64,000 bases of DNA from Laburnicola sp. R22_1 (taxonomy: Eukaryota; Ascomycota; Dothideomycetes; Pleosporales; Didymosphaeriaceae), in assembly GCA_014281115.1 (NCBI GenBank), contig JACONQ010000011.1, positions 496,001 to 560,000 of the forward strand, read 5' to 3'. Below, piece by piece: positions 45,470 to 57,406 of this stretch. The notes under the pieces are model-generated. The model saw only the letters and a program-made list of their open reading frames with translations. It ran no database searches and had not been told where the DNA came from. Made by a program: the position numbers and the translations under genes. The number at the start of each line of letters is the position of its first letter. The first letter of the stretch is position 1.

Positions 45470-46172
45470 GAGGGGATGGACACGCGGTGACGAGTGCGGC
45501 GCTTCAGCTGCCTCGACTTGGGACGGTATGCCGCGAGGGCGTTCCTGCTCGGTCTACGTCGCGCGTACAGAGGCAGTCCTTTCGCCCTGCACACCCGCCG
45601 ACTAGGGCGAGCTGCGTCGCAAATCGCCGGAGGGGCGGCGGTGCGCTGGCGTCTGGCAGGCCGTCGCTCGTGGGCGGGCGGCGCGTACAGGGAGGGACAG
45701 GCGCAGCGGGCGAGGGTGTTGCAATGGCAGGGCGGCGGCGGGACGAGCAGGACGGCGAGGGGCGCGTGGCAGGCGATGGGCGCGATCGTGGTCGCGTGGC
45801 GATGTAGGGAGGGGAGCAGAGGCCCTCTAGGCGGTGCAGGTTCGTCGTCGCCCGAAACCTTGCGTGCGGTTTGCTCCACGCCGCGCTGCAGCTTCGCCGT
45901 GTCCGGGATGTGCACGCCGTTCCGACAGCAACAGTCGACGCCGCTTGGATATGCCTCTTGGTTGATTATTGCACGTACGGCAGAGGCAACACACGCAGAC
46001 GGCAGCCTGGCTGCCCGTCATCGTATCGGCCTCGTCATGTGCAAACTATCCCCAATACGTGTACGGCGCTGCGGCCAATCGGCGGAGCAGGCGTCATTCA
46101 CCGCGCTGCATTCTGCATTTTGCATTTGGCCTTGCCGTGACCATCTCTCCCCCTTCTCCCCCCTCCGCCGTC
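45470..46172. promoter_or_regulatory. bidirectional promoter region, taxilin / Cym1
   Basis: The 703 bp between divergent ATGs must hold both promoters. A CCAAT box is present in GCGGCCAATCGGCGG at about 46070. GC-rich frames across it have no recognisable domain. Confidence 0.55.
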
Positions 46173-49100
46173 ATGCTGCGCTCTGCCCGGCCGCAGCTGC
46201 ACTGCCGCAGGACCCTCACCACGCATCACACGTCGTCCACGCGCCTCGCCCGCCGCGGATATGCCGCCGTCACAGATCCCTCGACCTTCCCCAAGGTCGG
46301 GGAGAAGCTCCACGGCTTCACTCTCACGCGCGTCAAGCAGGTCCCCGAGCTGGAGCTGACGGCCCTCCAACTCCAGCACGACAGGACGGGCGCCAACTAC
46401 CTCCACATCGCAAGAGACGATGCCAACAACGTCTTCTCCATCGGCTTCAAGACCAACCCGCCAGACGACACGGGTGTGCCGCACATCCTCGAGCATACCA
46501 CCTTGTGTGGCAGCGAGAAGTAGGTTCCAGCTTCCGTCCCATGTAGCCGGCTGTACCTGACCACGCCCCCCAGGTATCCCGTTCGCGACCCTTTCTTCAA
46601 GATGCTGCCGCGCTCCCTCTCCAACTTCATGAACGCCTTCACCTCCTCAGACCACACCACCTATCCATTTGCAACCACCAACGCCCAGGACTTCAAGAAT
46701 CTCATGTCCGTCTATCTCGATGCGACGCTGCACCCGTTGCTGCAGGAGAACGATTTCACACAGGAAGGCTGGAGGATAGGGCCGGAGAACCCGCTAGCTG
46801 CCCAAGGGGAGGGCGCCGAGGAGGCCAAGCGTCTGGTCTTCAAGGGCGTTGTATACAATGAGATGAAGGGTCAGATGTCCGATGCGAGCTATCTTTTCTA
46901 CGTCAGATTCCAGGACCACCTCTTCCCCGCAATCAACAATTCTGGTGGTGATCCGCAGAAAATCACAGATCTGACCTGGGACCAACTAAAGAAGTTCCAT
47001 GCCGACCACTATCATCCTAGCAATGCAAAGCTTCTGACGTACGGAAACATGCCTTTGACCGAGCATCTCAAAGACATCGATCAACGCCTACGCGGGTTTG
47101 ACCAGATTCCTGTGGACCACGAGGTCAAGCTGCCCATTGAACTCGATGGTCCGAAGCAAGTTACGGTCCCTGGACCGCTAGATCCCCTCGTACCGGCAGA
47201 CCGTCAGTTCAAGACATCGGTAACCTGGCTCATGGGTGATACGGCCGACGTGCTGGAGAACTTCTCTCTCGGCGTGCTCAGCAGCGTGCTAATGGACGGT
47301 TACGGCTCGCCATTGTATCGCAATCTCATTGAGTCCGGCCTGGGTGCCGACTTCAGCCCGAACACAGGTTATGATAGTGCTGGAAAACGCGGCGTCTTCT
47401 CCGTGGGTCTGAACGCTGTCAAAGAAGAGGATGTGCCGAAGGTCCGGGAAGTTATTGCTACAACTTTGTTAGAGGCACGGAAGAATGGTTTCGACAAGAT
47501 CAAGGTGGATGGTATTCTTCATCAACTAGAGTTGTCTTTGAAGCACAAGACTGCGCACTTCGGCATGAACATGATGCAGCGGCTGAAGCCGGGCTGGTTC
47601 AACGGTGTGGATCCAATGGATGCCCTTGCATGGCAAGACACCGTGAATGCCTTCCAAGAAAAATACGCTCAGGGTGATTACTTGGAAAGCTTGCTCGAAA
47701 AATACCTCCTCAACGACAAGACACTGACTTTCACTATGACACCATCCGAAACATTCAGTCAAGAGCTTGTAGACGAGGAGAACAAGCGATTGGCTGAGAA
47801 GATTTCTGAGGCAACCAAGCAGTTCCCCAACGAGAAAGAGGCTCAGCAATATCTGGAGCAGCGAGAACTTGAGCTGCTCGAGGTACAAGAAAACGCGAGG
47901 AATCAGGATCTCAGCTGCTTGCCGACTGTCCACGTTAAAGACATCCCTCGCGAGAAGGAACGCAAACCGCTTCGGCATAATGACATCGGGAATGTAAAAG
48001 TCCAATGGCGTGAGGCTCCAACGAATGGGTTGACCTATTTCCGAGCCGTTCACAGACTTGAAAACCTTCCGGACGAGCTACGAGAGATGATTCCGCTGTT
48101 CACGAGCGCAATTATGCGTCTCGGTACTCGTACCAAGACGATGGAACAGCTCGAGGAACTAATCAAGCTAAAGACGGGAGGCATTTCAGTCAGCCATTAT
48201 GCCTCGCCTTCTCCGCTCACGCTTGATCAGTTCGAAGAAGGTTTCTCTTTTACAGGGTTTGCATTAGATCGGAACATACCGGATATGTACGAGTTGCTCC
48301 GGACCGTTATAATCGAGACGGATTTCAACGGCCCAGAGGCCGAAAAGAAGATTCGTGAGCTGCTGCAGAGCTCGGCCAGCGGTGCAATCAATTCCATCGC
48401 CGAGTCGGGTCACTCGTTCGCGAGAACGTTTGCAGAGGCTGGGCTTACGCCTGTCGGCAGGCTGAACGAGCAAACCGGAGGCTTATCTCAGGTCAAGCTC
48501 ACGACCGGTCTAGCATCACGGCCACTAACTGAATCATTGAGCGACGTCATTGCGAAATTGAAGGCTATCCAATCCTTCACCATTGCAAACAGCAACCAGT
48601 TCCGTGTCGCCCTTACTTGTGGTCAGGAGAGTTCGACATCAAACCAGGAAGCACTCCGCCGCTTCCTCGACTCCATACCCAAAGGCATCACGCCGCCATC
48701 GGCATCGCAACAAGCAGAATACCCCCGCAATGCGAAATCATTCTTCCCGCTTCCCTACCAGGTCTACTACTCAGCACGCGCCGTGCAGACCGTACCCTAT
48801 GTCGACGCATCTGGCGCCCCTCTCGAAATCCTCGGACAGCTGCTCACTCACAAACACCTCCACCACGAGATCCGAGAAAAAGGCGGTGCCTACGGCGGCG
48901 GCGCCTACTCGCGCTCGCTAGGTGGCTTGTTCGGCATGTACAGCTACCGCGACCCGAATCCGCAAAACACGATGAAGATTATGGCGGACGCAGGCCGGTG
49001 GGCACGCGACCGCACGTGGACTGCGCAGGATCTCGAGGAGGCCAAGCTCAGCGTTTTTCAGGGCTACGATGCGCCACAGAGCGTCAGCCAAGAGGGAATG

Positions 49101-49361
49101 AGGCTGTTCTTGTCGGGCATTACGGATGACATGCTGCAGACGCGGAGGGAACGGCTGCTGGATGTGACTGCGGAACAAGTGCAGCGCGTGGCGGATGAGT
49201 TTCTTGTTAAGCGCGGTGGGGAGAGCAGTGTGGCTGTTTTGGGCGAGAAGAAAGACTGGGTTGTGGCGGAGAAGGGATGGGAGGTACAAGAGTTGCATAT
49301 GGCGGAGAAGATGGAGGAGCTTGCGCAGCAGATGCCCGACGGGGCTGCTGCGGCTGCGTGA
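46173..49361 (+). CDS. CYM1: mitochondrial presequence protease (M16C metalloprotease)
   Basis: Cym1/PreP degrades cleaved mitochondrial presequences and other short peptides in the matrix or intermembrane space. Exons 46173-46519 and 46574-49361 give 1044 residues, close to the family's usual length. The N-terminus ([19 protein letters not shown]...[11 protein letters not shown]) is Arg/Ser-rich without acids, a mitochondrial presequence. The inverse zinc motif H-x2-E-H is present as [20 protein letters not shown] (His104, Glu107, His108), with [14 protein letters not shown] carrying the downstream glutamate region. The C-terminal half shows the second inactive M16 pair, ending with [16 protein letters not shown] and SREERLLDVT-like helices. 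The only intron falls three residues after the zinc motif block. Confidence 0.96.
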
Positions 49362-51868
49362 GTAAAATTTCCGCCGTGTATGTGTACGTGTGTATGATGT
49401 GTAGAAGCGCTGGTTTTCTTGTAGGTTTACCTGTCTGTATAGTACTCTACTCTTGCATAGGCGGCGCTAAAAAGATGGATGGGTGCGCAAGGTAAGTGTT
49501 TACAATACCATGACGTCGTTTGTTTTTCCTTTCTTCCTTCTCTTTCTTTCCACCGTCCGTCCCTTCCTTCCTTTCACTCCCCTCCACGTCCGCCCCGGCC
49601 CGGCCCGTCATTCCCCCGCCCCGACCGCACCGCACCGCACCTTATAAAACCCGCACGCCCGCCCGCCCCGCTCTCTCCCCTTCTCTACAGTAAGCGCACC
49701 TCGAACAGATCACCAGACATGCCATTTGCCGCCTTCCTCTATGGCTGGCGTGTCTGCCGCTGTCCCTACGGGGGCATGCGATAATGCGCGAGAGCAAGAC
49801 TGTTGACTTGGTTTCGCGAGCGGACCTTTCGGTCTGAGGACTTCTTTTTGGGAGGGGTCTGAGGACGACTGGGGGCGAGGCGAGCGAAGCCAGTTGGCGA
49901 CGGCAACCGATTTCAGAACTATCCTGCGCGAGATCCTTCGTTGGGTGGACTATGGTTGGGGGTACATTTTGTGCTTTTTCTTTGGGTGGGTAGTGGGTGG
50001 CAGGACGGAGGTAGGTTTATATATATGGTGACGGTGAGGTTGAGGGTGTGGCATGGTGTGGGATACTTGGGTAGGCATGATGCCACTCCGCATCGCATTA
50101 CAGGCCTAGGCTAGGTCCACGAGGCTGGACGTCGTACCTATGTATGCCTACTTATCTGGCCAGCCCCGGCGCGCATGCGAGCTTCGTATGCAACTGCAGG
50201 CGCACCCGCAATGTACCTTACTATACGTACCTCGCCCGTGTATCTCGATCTAGAGGACGTCGGAGGCACATATGGATGCAACCAGCTTCTCCTCTCCAGC
50301 TTCGCTTTCTTTATTAGTATATGTAGAAATGTTTCTAGTACGAACTACCTATAAATACGGCCCTGGTCCTGGGACAAGAGCACGCATGCATGCACCGTCA
50401 CTCTCCAGGTCTTACCAGCGGCGTCGTCAAACCCATCAATCACCATGTACAGCAGCAGCAGGCCCCAATACTTCCACTGGCAAATAACCATAACCAAAAT
50501 CCCGCGGAAGACGAACACGACGCCATTCATCCAGGCCAATGCGCCAGTCGAGAGAAATCCATTATCGCGCCCATCAGCCGCACCCGCATCCGAACCGGGC
50601 TCCATACACGCCCACGACGCCCCAAAACTCCCTCCCTCCGATCTTCTGTTCCACCACATGTCTCACTGACTCCAGCGCCAGCTTTCGCCCGAAACACCTC
50701 ATCATCATCAGACAGGCCCAGAAGCAAGGAGCGCTTATCTTCGCACATGCCTGTACCGAGGCGTGTCCCACCAGCTGGTTGGCGCTTGTAAAGGAACGCC
50801 CGCCCCAAGTCGCCCTCTCCTCTTCGGCCCCTCATATTATTTGGGAAGGCACTCATGCTAGTGTCCACCCACCGTTGAGGCGGTACGGACGTGCACGTGC
50901 CGCTGTCAATGCCCCTGTCACTCACCACGTGCGTGAGGAGAATGGATACCGGTGTCCGGAGCACTGGGATGATAAAGGAAGGTTGGGCTTTGCGGAGGTG
51001 CCGAGGCTCGAGGGAGGACTATGTGCCGTAGTGTACGGGAAATCGGAAATCTTAGTGCTAGCGGCGTGATGGTAGGTACTAGGGGGGCATACTTGGGACT
51101 TGGGATGTTAGTGAGTGAAATCAACGAAAAGTAGTTAGCTACTTCAGGGTTTAATTTGGCAACCTTTGCGGAGACCCTATTCTGGATGCTTTTGTTCTGC
51201 TGGACTATTGAAGATCTTCGTCGTGTTAAGATTCTAACCAAGGTCGGATCCGCACCATACGCAGAGAGGAGTAAAACAGGAGGCACTAAAACCCAGTACC
51301 TAGCACACAGTGGTAGTAGTTCTCCTGGACTATAAATAACAGCCACGCGAACGACGGATGAGCATCATGTATTGTGTGGCACCGATGGTAGCGTGCCAAG
51401 TGTCTGTGAGGTGGTTCGTGTGAGAGGTGATGCCGTTTAGGTCTAAGGGCTTATTAATAGGGGAAGTTGTATACATTGTTAGTTGGCGATAGGCTAAAGA
51501 AACCTATATGTGTTGTGACTGCGCTAAAGAGGTGTTTGGGCTCTGTCGTCGCTCTCGTGTTGCTGTGTTGTAGCTAGATGCCTGTTGCTGCGTTTGATGG
51601 ACGTGTCATATTGTGCGGCCGACTAACAGAAGTGTTTCGATGCTTTTGTGATGGGTTTTTCCAAGAATTGAGTTTTGACTGATTGTCGTGTTTTTTCCGC
51701 AGCTCGGCAGCTCAACAGATTACCCGATATAACCCCGTGTAGCGCGCAGCCGGGCTTCATCGAACGCCTCGCCGCTTCCCACAAAACGCCGGTATATTTC
51801 ACCAATATCTGGTGTCTAGAGCCGCGCTCTTTGGTCGCTTATATTAATTAAGCAGCAGTCCTTGTGAC
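49362..51868. other. long gap with possible small transcription unit; otherwise no gene
   Basis: The region holds a TATAAA and short frame at 49643-49784 (listed separately), several GC-rich frames around 50340-51070 on both strands without domains, and AT-rich sequence from 51050 to the broken APH-like gene. On the minus strand about 50430-50560 the translation reads GVVFVFRGILVMVICQWKYW, one hydrophobic helix. Flanking frames do not join into a convincing gene. Confidence 0.4.
49719..49784 (+). other. 21-codon open frame behind a TATA box
   Basis: TATAAA at about 49643 is followed by C-rich sequence, a pyrimidine stretch ending CTCTACAG, and an ATG at 49719 opening a 21-residue frame, MPFAAFLYGWRVCRCPYGG plus two residues, then TAA. 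The promoter-like order (TATA, CT-rich start region, ATG about 75 bp on) is unusual in this otherwise gene-free gap. The peptide has two close cysteines and no signal peptide. I do not recognise it. It may be a short gene, an upstream ORF of an unseen transcript, or chance. Confidence 0.3.
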
Positions 51869-53515
51869 ATGCCTGCTACCCTCGAACTCGACCACGGTCT
51901 CATCACGTACGAGGATGCCGCGGACTCCGAAGACAATGTCATCAACCAGCTGGCCTACTTTGGAAAGACCAAGAAGTTATTCAATGACCTTTGGAAGCAG
52001 AGACGGTTGATCGAAGCCCTCACCGCACACCACCTCGGTCTAAGCCCGAACGAAGCCTGCATTGTCCAAGACCAGCGTACCTGGATCCGAGGTAGCTTCA
52101 ATATCTGCATACGGGTCGAGGTGAAGTTTAGGAACGAAACTAGGAAGGTTATTATGCGCTGTCCAATGCCGCACAAGCTCGCTGAAGCTAGATACCCTGG
52201 GACGGTAGACGAAAAGCTAAGTTGCGAGGTTGGAACGTACGCGTGGAATGCAGGAAAACTCTCCTCATGTCCCTATTCCTCATTTATTTGGCTTTGGCTT
52301 TTCGGACAGTCGCCATAGAAGACAAATTCCTGCTAATCGTGTTCCTGTCATCCTAGGAGCAAGCTAACTTGGAATCACCAGTACACTCACGCTATTCACC
52401 GGCATTTCTATGTCCGTTTTGCTAATATCGTCCGGCGCCGCCTCCGAGCCTTCCTCCGATATCCTCTCGTCTCGCAATATACCTGCAATCCGGCCGCCCA
52501 TAGCCTATACACAGGATACATGATTGTTGAGTTTATTGGGCCAAGCAAAGGGAAGATGCTCTCTAACTCATGGAAAGGGAGTCAGGAAGATCTGACTCGG
52601 AGGAAGAATCTGTTTCGCGACATGGCTCGCCAGGCTCGCCTAATACTCTCTCTCACTCGGGTCCCTTAACTAAGAATAGGTTCATTCTGATACCATGATG
52701 ACGGCACTGTATTATTATCGAACTGGCCACTTTTTTGCTCGACTATTATATTGGAAAACGATGGGGTATTGAGGGTAATGTAGAGGAGCGATACATACAC
52801 ATGCACTGACGCTTTTGTGTTGGATATGCTCACATTCTACGATTAACGCTTCCTCGGCCAGCTAAACGCAGCTTATGACGAGGACGACTGCTGTGGTTAA
52901 ATAGCAGTACATGCCTTACTCTGGGCGCTTTCACACCACTTCCTAAGGCGGGAGAGGCGTAATGGGCTGTTTATACTGCAGCTTACTGATTTCCATGCGA
53001 GCAATATTATTGTTGACCAAGAATGGAATATCACATGCCTTATTGACCTGGAATGGGTATGCTCTCTCCCTATAGAGAAGCTCTCAGTGCCTTACTAGCT
53101 TACCAGAAGAGGAGTCGACCAGATACGGGGGGAGCATCTTGACAAGTTTAATAGAGTGCGTGAGGAGTTTATGCGCATCTTTGAGGATGAAGAGCATAAG
53201 ACAAGATTGGGCAGACGGCATGATATCTCACTATCAATGGTTATGCATGACATGTGGGAATCGAAAGGAGTATGGTTTTGGCATTCTATAGAGTCGGTGA
53301 ACGCCATGTATTTGCTTGTTGAGCGTCAGCTCTGCCAGCGGTTCTCGGGTAGTCTGTCCACAAAAACCGAGGAGATGGTATTAAAATTTTGGTGTGAAGA
53401 TTCGGCGAATGTTGTTGCGAAGAAGCTTGTCGAGAAGGAAAGGTACATCCAAGAGCTCCGCAGGTTGTTTGATAATAGCGGGGAAAGCTTGCGCATCCAA
53501 GCTGGATCGTGAGCC
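51869..53515 (+). pseudogene. aminoglycoside phosphotransferase-like (APH) kinase, broken
   Basis: The region aligns with the large fungal APH-like small-molecule kinase family. The start MPATLELDHGLITYEDAADS leads to RKVIMRCPMPHKLAEARYPG and DEKLSCEVGTYAW. At about 52246 one extra A shifts the frame, after which MQENSPHVPIPHLFGFGFSD continues in another frame. Later parts show PAAHSLYTGYMIVEFIGPSK, GSFRFHDDGTVLLSNWPLF-like sequence, LTDFHASNIIVDQEWNITCL with IDLEWVCSLPIE, and a C-terminal piece ending RIQAGS. The LTDFHASN motif corresponds to the catalytic HxDxxxxN region and lacks the usual LTDLHQSN spelling. Stops include TAA in YD*RF and TAG (53096) in PY*LT, where family members have Trp. 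Not functional. Confidence 0.85.
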
Positions 53516-54334
53516 GGATTGCCTTAATAGACCAGGAGGCGAAGCTGACTTACATCTTCATCCCGACGAAGTTATTTTACTAAGGTAGACGCAATTTCGA
53601 GATATGTGTCATTTGCTGATTGATCCGTAAGTTCGAGCGGCTGCACAGCTATAGACCTGATAAGCCACAAGAACCTCCCCCTCATACCTTCTCTGTGCTT
53701 TGCGTGTCACTGCCTAAAATCTTGATGCACCCCTCGCCTCCTATTTTCTCCACCGCTCCCCTACGCCCTCGCCTTCAACGCCACCCTCTAATTATCGGCC
53801 CCGGCTCCGTTCCTTAGATACGGTTGATTGAGGCGGTCCCTTTCGGCCCAATAGCGGGCATTCTAGGCGTTTTCTTTTACGTCAAAATCGTTCGACGTTG
53901 CAGGTCACGGCAAAGGCTTGCCATGGTCGAATATGTCAGCGGAATACGGCGGTGGCTGCTAGGCCAGGCCGAAATAGGATCGACTACGTCTCTGCAGTAG
54001 ACAAGGTACTCTGGCTGCTAGACGATGTGTAGGGTGCAAGACCACTAAGTCTCTCGGTGAGACCCGATGAGAAGCAGCGCTGCTTTTGGTCTGACGGTTC
54101 AGACTACCCGACTTGGATAATGCTCTTGATAGCACAAGATGGCGCGTCAGCTGAACGTGTACGCCCAGGCGTCAGCCGAAGTTGGACAGAATGAGACGGT
54201 CGGAGCCACGAATGCATGCGGAATTTCTGCCAGTGCGAAAATAGATGCAGCCATGCAGCCCTAGTAGTACAGAGATCAATATATCGTTGGGCGTTCGGGA
54301 AGACAGGGCAGGGATGTGCCGTCTTACGCGCGCT

Positions 54335-54420
54335 CTCTGTTCTTGTTCGTATCGCTTGACACGCTGAAGGTTGGAGACTCTGTTCTTGTTCGTATCGCTT
54401 GACACGCTCGAGGTTGGAGA
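54335..54420. repeat. 43-bp tandem duplication
   Basis: Two adjacent copies of a 43-bp unit, 54335-54377 and 54378-54420, both begin CTCTGTTCTTGTTCGTATCG and end AGGTTGGAGA. They differ only at two neighbouring bases (GCTGAAGG against GCTCGAGG). Confidence 0.9.
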
Positions 54421-54481
54421 GGTGTTCTTGGAAGAACGGCAGATGCGGCGCGGTGACTGCAGCAAATCAAAGATTGGATGC

Positions 54482-54545
54482 ATGTTAGCATTGACCACAG
54501 AGGAAAAAGATTGGATAATAAATGTTAGCATTGACCACAGAGGAA
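54482..54545. repeat. 24-bp direct repeat with 40-bp period
   Basis: ATGTTAGCATTGACCACAGA plus GGAA occurs at 54482-54505 and again identically at 54522-54545, separated by 16 bp. It lies 60 bp from the 43-bp tandem duplication. Confidence 0.9.
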
Positions 54546-55522
54546 TACGAGGCCGTATTGGGGCGAGGGCGAGATTGGTGCTTCCGCTAGTAGGCCAAGG
54601 ATGGAGAAGGTACCTGTGGGAGGGAATTGATTTTGCGCGGATCTACCAAGATGGTGGAGAAGTAGAGTCGGACGGGGAGCGGGTGCAACTGCAGGTAGGC
54701 GTTGAAAATGCGGGAGGAGAGAGCTCGAGGCATCTCGGGCAGGACAAGATGGATGATGGTGCATGGGCACACGCTAAGGGCATGGGTGGTGATAGCGCTT
54801 GGGTCTGTGCGCCGTCGGCGTCTTCTGGAAGGAGCGAGCGTGAGCGCCACCGGCCTCGCGCCCGAGGCAAGAGCGACCGTTGCGGGGCACGTCGATGACA
54901 AAGATTGCATCAATGATGGCCCTGAGCACACGACGAGAACACAACACCGAGAACACTGCAACGAGAGCGTGTGGATTTGCGAAGCAGCGCGTGCAGCCAA
55001 TAACCAAAGAAACGCATTCCCCACCGCGCTGGAGGCCTCGGGCCCGTGCCCTTGCACGAGGGGCCCCGAGTCGGCGGCCCCGGGCATTGGCTCATGTCGC
55101 CATCGTTCATCGTTGCTCCCCCAGCGCCCACGAACCACCAGGCGGCCTGCCGTCTTTCTACCTTCTTCGCCCGCGTCACGTTGACATGACGCTCCCTGCT
55201 CCCGGCAGTCGAGCCTGCGTGCTCCTCCGCCAACCAGATGGCAGACAATCTCCGTCTCAGACACATTAGCCCCCGGTACTCGTACACGCCTAGAGGGTAG
55301 TGTGCGGCAAAGCGCCAACCGCCCAGACCCTGGCTAATCTGCATATGTTCGTTCAGCGGGCCCGCGACAACATAAGCCTGCCTGCCCGCCCGCGCCCGCG
55401 CCCGCGCCCTTGCCGGCCCCCAACCACCGCACGACACACGATACCCAGCACACGACACCCAACACCACCAGGAAACGGCCGCGCCACCAGAGGTTGCAGC
55501 AATCGCTGCACTTCTCCTCGTC

Positions 55523-57406
55523 ATGGCCTTCAACGACGACGATGACTACAGGACCGAGAAGAGCTTCGGGAGGGACTCGCAGATCTCGACCTACTATGGC
55601 GAGTCCTCGTCGCACAGGGAAGGCATTGGCCGCCGCGTCATCGACAGCTTCAAGCGCGATCCCAACATGACCATGGTGCCAAAGGGCACCGTGGGCACCG
55701 ACGCCAAGGTCTTCGACGTCGAGAGCGCCGCTGCCAACACTGCCAATTCACCACTGGCGAGGCGGCTGAAGGGGAGGCATTTGCAGATGATTGCGATAGG
55801 GGGGAGCATCGGTATGCTTTCCACCACTTGATTTGCTGTGCATGTGTCTCATATTCACCTAGGCACTGGATTGTTCGTCGGCTCAGGCCAGGTGCTTGCC
55901 AATGCGGGGCCAGCCTCGCTCGTGATTTCCTACTGCCTCGTCGGTATCATGATGTACTGCACAGTGCACGCCCTTGGGGAAATGGCCGTTCTTTTTCCCG
56001 TCGCCGGTTCGTTTTCTGCCTACTCGACGCGCTTTATAGACCCTGCGTGGGGATTTGCCATGGGTTGGAAGTGAGTTCTATCCCTGTTACTCACTGCATC
56101 CGTGCCCGACTAATTGCAATACAGCTATGCCCTGCAATGGCTCGTTGTACTGCCACTGGAGATCGTCGCTGCAACATACACCATCAGCTTTTGGAACCAT
56201 GGAGCCGTCAACAACAATGCCTGGGTCGCCATATTCCTGATCCTGATTGTGGGTATCAATTTGTTCGGCGTCAAGGGCTACGGAGAGGCCGAATTCGTAT
56301 TCGCCATCGTCAAAGTCGCCGCAGTAATTGGCTTCATCATTCTCGGCGTCATTATCAATATCGGCGGAGGGCCCGGTGGGGAGTACATTGGCTTCAAATA
56401 CTGGCGTGATCCCGGGGCGTTCCACAACGGGTTCAAAGGCTTCTGCGGCACGTTTGTCAATGCCGCCTTTGCCTTCTCGGGAACGGAGCTTGTTGGCCTC
56501 GCTGCTGCGGAGACGGCTAATCCGCGCAAGTCGCTTCCTACTGCGGTCAAGCAGGTCTTCTGGCGCATCACACTCTTCTATGTTGTGTCTCTCCTCGTTA
56601 TCGGCATACTGGTTCCCTTCAACGAACAGGGGCTGCTCGCCAGACACAACAATGCCGATACGGTCGCCTCTCCCTTTGTCATCGCAATCAAGCGCGCTGG
56701 CATCGATGTTTTGCCCTCCGTTTTCAATGCTGTCATCATGATAGCTGTCCTCTCCGTGGGCAATTCTGCCATCTATGGCTCCAGCCGCACACTCGCGGCG
56801 CTCGCAGAGCAAAGCCAAGCCCCCAGGGTGCTCACCTACATTGATCGCCAAGGTCGTCCACTGGTTGCCATTGCATTCTCCTCTAGCCTCGGCCTTCTCG
56901 CTTTCCTAGCCGGCGCGGACAGGAAGAAGCAGGAGGACACGTTCAACTGGCTTCTCGCCCTCTCCGCCCTCTCCGCCGTTTTCACATGGGCATCCATCTG
57001 CTTCGCCCACATCCGCTTCCGCAAAGGCTGGAAGCTCCAAGGCCACACGCTCGACGAACTAGCCTTCAAGTCTCAGCCGGGCGTCATCGGCTCCTGGATC
57101 GGCTTCGGGTTCAACGTGCTAGTCCTCGTCGCGCAATTCTTCGTCGCTGTTGTCCCGCTCAACTATGTCGCTTTGTCAACGTCGTCCCGGCTGACGTCTT
57201 TTTTTCAAGTCTACCTCGCGCTGCCTGTCACGCTTGCCTTTTTTATCCCCTATAAGCTGCTGTACCGCACGGCGGTGGTGCGCTCGTATAATATGGATCT
57301 GCATACGGGCATTCGCGAGCTTAATCTTGAGGCGCTTCTTGCGGAGGAGCGTGAAGAGCGGAAGGCTTGGCCGAGGTGGAAGAAAGTGTACAGATTCTTT
57401 TGTTGA
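55523..57406 (+). CDS. amino-acid permease (APC family, YAT type)
   Basis: A plasma-membrane proton-coupled amino-acid transporter. Exons 55523-55811, 55863-56070 and 56125-57406 give 592 residues. A hydrophilic N-terminus of about 85 residues ends in LARRLKGRHLQMIAIGGSIG followed by TGLFVGSGQVLANAGPASLV, the signature of fungal amino-acid permeases across membrane span 1. About twelve hydrophobic spans follow, with AFSGTELVGLAAAETANPRK (span 6 and the conserved loop after it) and YGSSRTLAALAEQSQAP typical of the family. The C-terminus is short, ending KKVYRFFC. Substrate specificity (general or narrow) cannot be told from this. The N-terminal tail holds lysines and acidic patches of the kind used for ubiquitin-driven turnover, an inference. 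Confidence 0.94.

Larger units (their letters stand above)
53516..55522. promoter_or_regulatory. gap before permease gene, with tandem duplications
   Basis: No supported gene. Two short tandem duplications lie at 54335-54420 and 54482-54545 (listed separately). GC-rich frames from 54587 to 55533 on both strands have no domains. The last few hundred bases, with C-rich sequence up to the ATG at 55523, are probably the permease promoter and leader. Confidence 0.45.

Noticed and set aside
50345..50964. Possible membrane-protein gene on the minus strand
   Set aside because: One hydrophobic segment is present, but no combination of splice sites gave a consistent longer protein and no family motif is visible.
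54587..55533. Overlapping frames of 130-240 codons before the permease gene
   Set aside because: Present on both strands, compositionally biased, without motifs; more likely promoter and leader DNA.
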